Shown one piece after another: positions 51,610 to 61,356 of a stretch of DNA of 64,000 bases. Within the stretch, counting starts at the first letter, position 1. Each line of letters starts with the position of its first letter. Source of the stretch: Chondrus crispus (Eukaryota; Rhodophyta; Florideophyceae; Gigartinales; Gigartinaceae); NCBI RefSeq assembly GCF_000350225.1, contig NW_005179389.1, positions 248,001 to 312,000 of the forward strand, in the 5' to 3' direction. Both the position numbers and the translations under genes were made by a program. Under the pieces are notes generated by a model that was given only the letters and a program-made list of their open reading frames with translations, did not search any database and was not told the DNA's origin.

Positions 51610-54600
51610 AGATAAGGGAAAAATAGATAGAATTAGAGATAGAAAAGGATAGGGAAATAAAAGAAAAGGAAAGGGAACCCCCGAGTGCAAAGGATAAAGT
51701 AATCTGTAGTTAAAGGGAATGTCTTGTAAAAGACGGACTTCAACCAAGGCGATATCAGACTCTGGCAACTCGGGTTACCTTTACTGACTTGGTGGTCAGC
51801 GGGCTAAGGTATATATCGCCCAGCCGGAGCCATTACAGTAGCTCGCGGCGCTAGATCCTGGATCTAATCTAATGTCAGCCAAATTAATACCAACTAATTA
51901 ACTAAATAAAATAAAACAATTAGAAAATTAAAACTGTGCAATTATTCACACGTGTGTCTCCTAACCCGGATTACTTGTCATATCCAATTATTTTCCTTTC
52001 ACTTCACCCCCCTGTAGAGCCCTGTGTTGCACTACATATCCCCCTTCTGAGCGTCCTTGCACAGAGGCTTCGCTCCTTGATCTCCCAACTTCTTTTTCCA
52101 TCTCACCCCGTTCAGCTTTCATTTCACCAACGGTCCCCGCATGGGCAAGGACAAGACGAACCCAACACCTCCTCTTCTTTCTGCATACCGTCACTGCGGC
52201 CGTACCCCTCTTTTCACCAACTTCCTCCTCTTTTGCATTTTCAATTTTCTCTTCCCTGATTCCCCTATATTTCCTTCTCTTCAGTTCCTCCTCTTTATCC
52301 TTGGCACGGCGTGTCGCTGAGTCTGTTTCGCATCTCCTTGCCAACCTGTCCTACTGGACATTCGACGCGGGTTGTTATGAGAGAGAAAGTTTCCGGTGGT
52401 TGTCTCCGTCTTCTCCTCTCCCCGTTATCCGCCAAAACATTGGTTTCCCCGTCGAGCTATGTACACAGTACAGTGTTTTCCGATGGATGACGTCCATAAA
52501 TGAAAGACGCGACTACTGGGTGTGTCGCGTTGGGGCCTCAGGTCTCGTAGAATTTTTGGTGAACTTCTTTTTCCCCTTTCCGTATTGATACGGCGTATCA
52601 AAAGCGTCGTGGGCGTGTTGTGGAGTTATCCTGGGTGATTGCAGTCTCACTTCGTCCTAGTCAGCGTAAAAACGTGGCGTGGAGGTGCAAAGAGAATTGG
52701 TCTTTGAAAAGCTCCTCTTTTGTCCGTCCCGCGGTCAACACGGTCGCGGATCATGGGGCACTGTCTTGATGCGTCGTCCCGCTCCTTCCTCATGTCAGTC
52801 TACCTCCTCCCTGTTAAATAGTTTTCTGCAACCCACATCTCCGATGTGGAACGAGAGATTCTCTCGTTTCCAAGAAGTATCTCAACATATTAAAAAGGTA
52901 TGGTATTCTGTTCCCTTATCGCATAGATCGTGTAGGTCTGTCGGCCTACCCGTCGGCAATTGTACATACTGCTCCGGCTGATGTTCTTTTCTCACAGCAT
53001 CCTTCCCATTGGAGAGAGAGACCGTAACACATTATGTGTGTGCACATGAGGCATGGGGCCTGGTCTTTGTGATGCAAGAAAAAGAAGGGTCGTCTTGGAA
53101 CATGGTTGACCCATCCGATCGCACCCAGTTGCGCTAATTATTTCCGCGACCGAGCTCTACTGTACCTTCCATGTGGTTTCGGACAACTTCGATGCTCCTA
53201 ATTGCCTCCGTCGGTTGCACTCTCCTTGTAGACACCTGCTGCACGTGCCTCCGCTCTTTCTTCATTGACTCCATATGGCGATATTCTTCCGAGCTAATCA
53301 CTACGAGTACCCAATTCCTTCGTAGCAGCTGCCCCGTCTGCGATCGTCATCGCGGAAGTGATGTCGCGTCTCTCTCCCTCTTCGGTTCTTCCCGCACCAA
53401 CGTTTCCCTTGTGACTATCGCGCTTCGCGTCTCTGTCCGGGTGATGCTGCACCGAATTCTCACTACCAGTGACGTCCACCTTCGAAGTGCTGTCGTCGAC
53501 AGCTGGCTGCTTGACGTTCTTCTTCTCTTCCCTCGCCGTTCTCCTTTCTCGTGCACACTGTACACTTCCCGGCTGATATAGTCTTCCCTTGGTCGAACCC
53601 GCCCGGGGTCACTTGTATCTCCCCCTCTTTTTTTGGACGAGTTGGCGGCTTCTCACTGTGGGTTCATGCCCTCGTCACCTATAATACAAAAAATAAATAA
53701 AAGGGGGAGAACGAGGTGAAAGGGGAAGGTAATTGGTCTCGCACTGACCTGACAGCATATTCTGCTTCACTGGCGGGGGCGGCAAAGGGGTTTCAAAAAC
53801 CTCGCCTCTTCCTCCTCTTTTGGGAACCATCCTTTTCGATCTATTTCAACGGCTGCGCGGGCGACGGCGTCGCGGAGATAGCGAGCTGGTGTCTCCTGTG
53901 TGAGCTCCTCGTCGGGGTGCGCTCACAATCGGTCATTTTCAAGGGAAACTGGGAAGGTGGGAAAGAGGGGTTGTCGAGGTCCTTCCCTCTGGTAATTTGC
54001 AAGATCGCCGGATCGGCGCCTGGGTCTTGTGACAACAAATGCGTTGTATACCTCGGCTGCAACTTCCCTTAATTTTTGTTAATATTTTTGAAGGCGTTTC
54101 GGGTGGTGCGCACGCACCTTCCTCGCGCGTTTGCTGGCGGGGCGCGCGCATTCCAAAGTCAATCGCCATGACTCGTGGCTCCGAGGGGGGCCTGCGGGTT
54201 CCCTCTCTTCGTGTCTCGATGACAGACTAAGTCCTCATATGGGTACTCCTGCAGTCGCAGTTCGGTTCCCTCTCTCCCAATTAAGTTGTTTCCCTTGCGC
54301 TGCCCGCTGGGATGGTATGGCCTTATTTTTCTTCGTTCGGGGCACGCGTGGAGTGTCCTCAATCTCCGTGGCAGACAGTCAGCGTAGGCGAAATGACATC
54401 ACACAGCCAATATATAAAGGGAAAACGGAGCAACCAAAAAGAAAAGAAAAAGAAAGCGGGGAGCGGATTCCGTAGCAAACTTAGGACTGCGTCCTTCGTG
54501 TAAAAACAATTGTAAGCGTATTCGTGAAGGGCTGTTGGTCCTCCTCAAACGACGGCGGAGGTTGTTAGCAATGCAGGTGTGTATCGCGACACGAGTGAGC

Positions 54601-56000
54601 GGCAACGGGTAAAGGTAGATCATATGTCATGTTGACGAGGCGTGTACGGTTGAGTGTCCACACATGTTTTGCGAGGCCACCGACTGTCTTCTATGACAAG
54701 AATTGTCAACGGGTCTTTGCTCAGGCGAGGACCTCGCTTCAAGGCAAATGTCCCTTTCTTTCTTTAGTCCGCCCCCATTTTAGAGAGGTGTGTTTTCAAA
54801 CAAATGCTCCTCGATCCATGGATCCCTGCAGGGAAGTGTGACACCTTCGATGGACGCGTGCGTATTTGGGTGTGCGCCATCATTCCGGGGTTACGAAAAA
54901 AATATTGCCCCTTTAGAAAACCGTCTAGCTCAACGAGCGTTTTCCCCTCCTTCTTTTGAACCTTTCCGACACACTAGGGGTGTGTCCTGCGTCAGCTCTG
55001 CGTCCTAATTGCTGGTTTGGTGTTAATTATAATCTTTTCGACGAAGTTTGATGCTGCTCATGTACAGGTTGTGTCATTGAAACTGACATCGTCGGTGTAA
55101 TCCCCATTTGAAAGAAGCACGTCCGTAAGGAACACGAGCAATACTCCTTGGTCGATGTGTATCAACTGTAGTCCTTCGTTGCCCCTTTCTCCCCGAGAAT
55201 ACCAATTTTCGCATATGCCAAAAGTGGGGTCCTTTGGATTAACGCTCCCGACGGGATTTGCCGTCGTATCAATCTGTAGATGCGCACCATCTTCTCTTGT
55301 GCTCCTGACGGGTGCAATTTCCTTCTCCTCCTCGTCCGTCTATCGATATGCCTTGGGGTCTTGTTGATCGAAGTCCGCGATACGCGGTCGCGTCGCCAGA
55401 GTCCTGCGACAACAAAAACAAATAAAATAAAATAGAATACGGTAAAACAGAACAGAAAAGAGGGAAAGAAAAGAAACAAAGAAATGACAGAGTTGAAGAG
55501 AGGTCCTGTTGGTAAGTGCTAAGTAGATCACTCTAGAAAATAGGACTGGTTGTGCGCGTCGACGTCGGTCGCCGCGGGGTGACTTCGTAGCAGCGTTCTT
55601 CTGTCGATGTTCCGTATGGACGGGTCTTCGTGCTCGTCGAGCATGGGCAGTGTAGCATAAACACCCCCCAACGGCGGAGGGGTGTTGCTAACAGTCCGAC
55701 GGAGACCCTTGATCGGCGGAAGACGGGGGACTCCTCCTGCTCACGGAACCGGGTACGGGCCCGGTAGCAGTGTGGTAGAGCGGGTCGGGGTAGGTCGCGC
55801 GCACGCACGAGCGGATCGACGCCTCAACGCCCCGGAGCAGCGCTGGGTGACGTACCAGCGCTGACGGGCGGAAGCGGATCCCGGCTCGCTCGCGTGTCGC
55901 GCAACCCGACCCGTGCCGGTCCCTAACTAAAAAGGCGTGCGAAGGTGTCGCCTAATTAGAGTAAGCTGGAGGGTTTTGCCGCGGTCGTGGATCGTGACCA
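51610..56000. other. Mosaic of pyrimidine-rich and A-rich DNA, no gene recognised
   Basis: About 4.4 kb without a believable gene. CT-rich blocks alternate with A-rich tracts (AATAAAATAAAA near 51,905, 53,690 and 55,420; AAAAAGAAAAGAAAAAG near 54,440). The longest open frames are about 136 codons and carry nothing known. Part of it may be the body of the LTR whose edge is at 56,281, or decayed element DNA, but I find no second copy inside the window to test that. Confidence 0.45.
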
Positions 56001-56035
56001 AGCTACCTTGGTCCTCCCCCACCGGCGCCCTTCCT

Positions 56036-56281
56036 CCTATTTAATATACAAGTAGAAGTTATCATACTATAGTACAGTACCGGGCTACTGTACCAGTGCG
56101 GGTCGTCCCGCACTGTAATACTGTCAGCCATCGGGCGGACAGCACACGTTTCGTACACGTGTGTCGGCGCGCGCGCTGTAAGATATGCGCGCGCGCACGC
56201 TGTAAGGTCCGTACCTTACAGCGAGATCTAGATCTAATTGCAAATCTAATGTATACAGTAGTCGTCGGCAATTATGCCACA
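56036..56281 (-). repeat. Probable 3' LTR start (U3) of the Gypsy element
   Basis: On the minus strand a G-rich polypurine-like tract (AAGTGGGGGGCGA, 56282-56294) is followed at 56281 by TGTGGCATAATTGCC, a proper TG start for an LTR. The next 245 bases are dense in hairpins: GCTGTAAGGT/ACCTTACAGC (56199-56222), CAGTGCGGG/CCCGCACTG (56094-56115) and alternating CG runs. TGTATATTAAATAGG (about 56,037-56,051) is a candidate TATA. The other edge and the partner LTR are not visible here, so the LTR is inferred, not proven. Confidence 0.5.
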
Positions 56282-56284
56282 TCG

Positions 56285-56315
56285 CCCCCCACTTAACGGT
56301 GAACGTCCGCGCTCA
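56285..56315 (-). repeat. Polypurine-tract motif, copy at the LTR side
   Basis: On the minus strand TGAGCGCGGACGTTCA, four variable bases, TAAGTGGGGGGC. It is nearly the same as 61325-61356, which spans the last codons of Gypsy pol and its G tract. Confidence 0.75.
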
Positions 56316-56336
56316 CCCCGGCTTGTAGAAGTGGCC

Positions 56337-58736
56337 ATGTCGATTCCCGTAGCTGTCCGGATCGTACTTGAGGTCGCCAGTACGCCACCCCTTCCATTGG
56401 GTTCAAGCCCGGTCCGTCGTCTGCCCATCGCTCCTTTTCCCCTTCGTCGCCTCTTTGTCCCCAGCGACTTCCCGTGTCGCGCCGTATTCCTCTTTTTCTC
56501 CCCCGCCCTTCCGTCTCCTTGCGTCTTGGTCGTCGCCTCACCTGACGTCGCCCGCCCCTTGTTCTCCGTCCGAATCTCGTCTGTACCGTCGGAGTCCTTC
56601 CTCTCGCTGGGCGACTCCGATTCCTACTCGTCGATGTCGGCGCCTCTCCCGAGCCCTTCCGTATCCACGGGGACGATCCCCTCGTCGAGTGTACCCGCCG
56701 TTCCCCGTGGGGAAGTTACTCCCCGTCAACTAGAGCCGCCGTCGCTCCTGCGAGCCACCTTACCGCCGTTCCAGAAGTCCCGGAGCGCGGGGGACTCGCC
56801 ACCGTCGATCGAGTTCGTCCCCGCGTCGGCGCCCCCGGCTTCACATGTCGTCGATTCCGCCGTCGCCCGAGGTCTGTCCTCGGCTGGGGAGGAGGACAAT
56901 GCTGGCGGAAGGTGGTTTGGTTCGCCGTTAGAGCGGTCTGCCCCGCTGCCCGTCGAGCGTCTTCGCTTTTCGTGGCGCCGGTTCGCCTGTTCGGGCGTGG
57001 CCATGAGTGAGCTACTGTCCCACGATCGTCTCCGCCCCGACCTGCTGCGTGTTCGCCGAGTATACGAAGCAGGCGGTGCGGAGGAGGCGTCGCTGATGCT
57101 GGGGAGGCTCACCGCGGACGGCGTCGGTGCGGCGTACCAAATCCCCGACGCCATCCACAGCGAGCGGACCTTCGTGTACAGTGCGAGCGAGGCCGACTAC
57201 GTGGATCAGATGGCGTCTTATCTGTCGGGACCCGGTCGTGGTGAGCCTCGTCGGTTCGTCCTGGCCGCCGTGCCGGGGCTGTACGTCAGCCCCAGACCCT
57301 ACGCCTATTCGAAGGCGAGGGCCGCCTTACAAAAATCTGCCTGCTCCCTAATGCGTCTGCACGGGGTCGCCATCTCTCCTCACGATTGGGCGGTGTATCG
57401 ACGTTCCAACGAGGAAGACGGGCGAGTCTTCCGTGCATCCGCGTTCGAGCGGGGGTTGTCGCCGGGGGTTTTTCCGCCACTCCCCGTTGTCGTAAGGGAG
57501 GCACTCCCTTCGTTGGGAGTGCATCCTCTTCTCCCTTACCTTCTAAAGCATTTCGGCTTGATTTGCGCCTATCCGCGTCATCCCGCCTATTCAGCCGTCA
57601 TGTTCAATCTAGAAAGGGAGTGGGCCTGGTCTCTGGGTAATGCCTTCATGACCGAGGTGTCCGTACAAAGCCTTGTCTTCCTGCAACCGCCCGAGGTGTT
57701 GGGGTTCTTCGGAAGGGTAGCGGCAGACCTTCCCCTGGTGCCGCTACACCCGCTCGAGCGCAGCACATCGCACGTGTCTTGGGCATGTACGGCGGTGCTG
57801 GAGTTGATGCAGCGCGCTGACGAGGTGCCAGAACGACATCGACGTCCATGGACAGATTTCACTACCGGCGACCGTAGTATCTACCTCACCTACCAACTGG
57901 CCACCGATGCCTTCGTCGCGCGGTCCCTCCCGACGGCGGCCTCCCCTAGTCGTCCTGTACGCGGTGGCGGCGTCGGATCCACCGCGCGGGAGTCGCAGAG
58001 GAAGCGCTATCGGGACTTGGATGGTGAGGCCGCCGCGGTTGGGGGAACGGGAACGAACCCCTTTCAGCCCCATACCGTTAGCAGCGGCCTCTATGGCTCC
58101 TTGGAGGGGCCTTCCGTCCTCCCGGTTCCGACCCTTCACCCGCCGGCGGGGGAAGATCCACTAGAGGAATCGGCGAGTCGTCGTATTATGTCGGCACGCG
58201 CCGATGTCAGGGCCGTCCCTGGCTTAGCCCAGGCCTTAGGGACGTCGGCGGATCGTCCGTGGCAAATCAGGGGCCTTCTTCGGACGCTGGCGTCGTGGTA
58301 TCTGTTGCGTAGCGACGAGGCCCGCCGTCTGGGTACCGAACGCGAATCATACGCCTCCGAATTGCGTCGACTGAAGCACGAGGTGGAGACCTTACGTCAG
58401 ACCTCCGTGGAGCACGCGAACGCTCTCGAGCGGTCCCACGTCGAACGGGACCGCTACCGTCGAGAGCGCGATGAGCTCCGTTCTCTCCGTGTCGGTGCTC
58501 CATCCGTGCCGCGGCACGCCATGCGCGACCCTTACGAGGACCAGACGTACGAACCTTCTCGGTCGTACGGGACCGCGCCCTCGGATGCCGCGGCCATTCG
58601 TTGGTCGCAGGACGAGGAGGTGGCGATGCCGCCGCTGGCGGACTTCCGGGTGGGGTTGCCTCGGCACCCCCGTTATTGTCCGTCGAAACCCTACGCCTCG
58701 AGTCCATCGTCCACACCGAACGGCCCAGAGCAGTGA
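56337..58736 (+). CDS. Open frame of 799 codons, antisense to the Gypsy element
   Basis: Plus-strand frame, ATG 56337 in good context (GGCCATGT); an in-frame ATG at 56274 lies in the LTR edge and is less likely. The first 200 residues are Pro/Ser-rich. Residues about 220-540 look globular (SELLSHDRLRPDLLRVRRVY, RTFVYSASEADYVDQMASYL, FVLAAVPGLYVSPRP, GVHPLLPYLLKHFGLICAYP). About 660-735 is a coiled coil rich in Arg/Glu (YASELRRLKHEVETLRQTSV). I recognise no family. It lies between the end of Gypsy pol and the probable 3' LTR, on the opposite strand; antisense extra frames in this place are known for some plant Gypsy elements. High GC makes long open frames commoner, but 799 codons is still far beyond chance expectation. 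Alternative: a host gene captured or flanked by element DNA. Confidence 0.6.
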   Translation: MSIPVAVRIVLEVASTPPLPLGSSPVRRLPIAPFPLRRLFVPSDFPCRAVFLFFSPALPSPCVLVVASPDVARPLFSVRISSVPSESFLSLGDSDSYSSMSAPLPSPSVSTGTIPSSSVPAVPRGEVTPRQLEPPSLLRATLPPFQKSRSAGDSPPSIEFVPASAPPASHVVDSAVARGLSSAGEEDNAGGRWFGSPLERSAPLPVERLRFSWRRFACSGVAMSELLSHDRLRPDLLRVRRVYEAGGAEEASLMLGRLTADGVGAAYQIPDAIHSERTFVYSASEADYVDQMASYLSGPGRGEPRRFVLAAVPGLYVSPRPYAYSKARAALQKSACSLMRLHGVAISPHDWAVYRRSNEEDGRVFRASAFERGLSPGVFPPLPVVVREALPSLGVHPLLPYLLKHFGLICAYPRHPAYSAVMFNLEREWAWSLGNAFMTEVSVQSLVFLQPPEVLGFFGRVAADLPLVPLHPLERSTSHVSWACTAVLELMQRADEVPERHRRPWTDFTTGDRSIYLTYQLATDAFVARSLPTAASPSRPVRGGGVGSTARESQRKRYRDLDGEAAAVGGTGTNPFQPHTVSSGLYGSLEGPSVLPVPTLHPPAGEDPLEESASRRIMSARADVRAVPGLAQALGTSADRPWQIRGLLRTLASWYLLRSDEARRLGTERESYASELRRLKHEVETLRQTSVEHANALERSHVERDRYRRERDELRSLRVGAPSVPRHAMRDPYEDQTYEPSRSYGTAPSDAAAIRWSQDEEVAMPPLADFRVGLPRHPRYCPSKPYASSPSSTPNGPEQ

Positions 58737-61324
58737 CCGTGCCACACCGATAGTTTAGCTCCCTTCGTCCGTAAAGCCACTAGGGCATCCTTAGCTGGTG
58801 CATTCGTCTTCACACGCTCGTCAGCAGATGTCTCGGTGGACATGTGGCGGGCCCTTTGTTCGACGGATGGTAGCGCAGAGTCACACCCCCACCATCGTCT
58901 TCTTCCGTCGTACAGAGCCATCTCTGTCCCCATCTGCCCTTGGACCGGGCCTCCTACCCAGAGTTTCTGTCCTTGCCATGGGTCGACCCACGGCGTGCAT
59001 GGGGTCGTCCCTTCCTTCTTTGTTTTGTCCTATAGCGTCTCCGTAGACGCTCGATAGGTGTCATCCCTTCTACTTCCCCCTTCGTCGTCGTCGCCGAGGT
59101 CGTTCGCCGGTACGATCCGACGCACCAACTTGCCCTGTCTCCAATTCCACTCTTCGATCTTCGACGTAAACCCTTGTCGGCGAAGTGGTTCTTTTCGTCG
59201 TGTCCATTGATCCCGGGCCCTCTGTCCCCACGCCGATTTCCATTTCTCACTCCCTCCCGTCCTCGCCGTCGGTCGTTGCGATAGTCCTGCGTGAGTTCCC
59301 CGTACGCAGCGGTACTATTATCCCGAGAGGCCGCCGTGGGTAGCCCTCTTCGTCTCCGATTATCTTCTCATCCTTCAGCGAGAGAGCGTTGCTGAACGTC
59401 ACGCCAATCCACTTCGTGTGTATGGGTTCCACGTCCGCCGCGCGGGTGTGCTTGATCGATCGTAACGCTCGCTTCTTTTTTTTCTGGGAGGGCGGCGTGC
59501 CTCTCAATACCGCCGCGCCCTCACCTCCGACGTCTGGTATTCCCCTGTCGTCCAAGGCGGGGTAGCTTTCGCCCGACGAGGCGTTTGGCTATATGCGGAG
59601 GAACCTTCTCCCTCCAAAAGGGAGGCGGGGGAGGAGCCGATTCTTCTCGTCGCCTCCCTCAGCCGTCCCGTGTTCTCTGTCTCCTTCCTTCCTGACGTCC
59701 TTCGGTGCTCATGCTTGGGAAGGGGCGGCGCTGTGGCGCGATGACACCATAATTCACTACGACCTTGTTGCCGACTTCTCGCGCGGCGAGGTTACCGGTG
59801 ACTTTGCTGAGGGCGGGGGCCGTCCCCCGCCGAGCTCCGCGTCCGAGAGCGCCGGTACAGCGTGCCCGCTGTCTTCTTCCCTTAGAATGTCTTGTCGTCG
59901 TGTCCGTCGGCCGGTACGCGGTCGTCGACGGTCACCTTTGTAGTTACCGCCGGTATCGATGCGTCGCGGATGCGAACTACGGGGTGCATCAGCACTGCGA
60001 CCTGCGATGCGGTTGTCTCCGTTGGTTGGAGACGCGGAGTGTCCCTGTGGCTCGGGGCGCGCGTCTCCGGCGACGGCGGGGACGGCGTCTCGTCGTTGTA
60101 CGTTTCCGGGTGCGTCGCCATAGCCGTCGTCGAGGTTGCCAGAGTTGGGTCCGCGGGATCTACCGGCGGATGGCGGTTCTTCGCGGTACCGTGGGGGAGC
60201 CCCTCGGTGAGCACTCCGAAGGCGTCCGTGCGCCTGTTGCCGCCCCTTTCTCCTCGTGTCGAGAGGGGAGGTCCCTCGTGGTCGAAGTCACAGGGCTTGC
60301 TTGAGCTTCTTCGGGTGCTCGCTTGCGGTCCGGTCCGCGCGGCGCCGCATGTTCCCTGTATTCAACGGTTCCGTGGAGGACGTTCGCAGCGCAATGTACG
60401 TGTTAGTAGCATGGGCTGGGTCAGGTCCGCGTTCTCCGGCGCTCCTCGCCGTCGGCGGCGAGATGGGGCCCGAACCCGGGTATAGTCGTCGACATGCAGC
60501 GGGTTCAGGGGAGCAAAGCCGGTCGACTACTTGAGTTACGCGCGACGAGATGGCGAGGCGCCCGCTTGGTGAGCGGACGTGTGTACCCTCGGGCGGGTTC
60601 TCGCTGTACTCGCCCTTGAACCGCCGTCGTCCGCCTTTCCATGACTTGTCCGGTGGTGTACAGTACCAGCACACGCAATGCACATGCTGGTGTCATTTCC
60701 CTTCCTTGATTTGACGTTATTTTTGGAGGATGGTGGCGGTGGTCATTTCGTGATGACGCGAGCGGTGTTGTTGCGTGGCACGCAAACTCCGGCGACGCTC
60801 GCGTGTAATTTCCCCTCACCTCTTAATTTCCCTTATTATAGGGCGGCTGTCTGCGGCGGGTTTGGGGTGTCTTGCTTCCGTGCGCGGGTATAACTATCTT
60901 GCAGCGTGTTGCGCCAGACGGCCCCCCATGCACGGGAGCCCGTTCCATACGTATCGTGTGCGCAAGCGCGCGCCTTCGACTCCTACCCCGATCATCGCCT
61001 CCGTCGATCGACCTTCAAGGGGCCTACTCGCCCTCTACGCCGGCGACCCTTTGCCGGTGATCGTCTCATTCGTTGGGTGTTCCTACCCTACACTCCGCCG
61101 GGGATATTATTTTCTCTCTCCGCGCCGTTTTGCTATTTTCGATCATAGCGAGGACTACGATTCTTCAGGCAGTTCGTACTGCCCTGTTCCTACTTCTTGC
61201 GTCTTCGGCCTCGGCGAAGTCAATACGGCTTGACTTCGGTACGTTTCCCCTGTCCCTACTCGTAAGAGCTCAGTTCTGACCATAACGAAACGGTTCGATT
61301 TAACCGCCCCGAGGCGGTTGAGGG
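58737..61324. other. GC-rich spacer between the antisense frame and Gypsy pol
   Basis: About 2.6 kb, GC- and CGTCG-rich, with many mid-length frames (up to about 197 codons) on both strands and none with a motif. It may be untranslated spacer of the element. I cannot support a gene here. Confidence 0.45.
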
Positions 61325-61356
61325 CCCCCCCACTTAAGACTGAACGTCCGCGTTCA
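61325..61356 (-). repeat. Polypurine-tract motif at the end of Gypsy pol
   Basis: Minus strand: TGAACGCGGACGTTCA (a TGAACG/CGTTCA inverted pair), then GTCTTAAGTGGGGGGG. It includes the pol stop codon and a run of seven G. No TG-type LTR start follows it, unlike the copy at 56285-56315. Confidence 0.75.

Noticed and set aside
58737-61324. Several 100-200 codon frames in GC-rich DNA
   Set aside because: High GC removes stops by chance; frames overlap on both strands and none has a motif.
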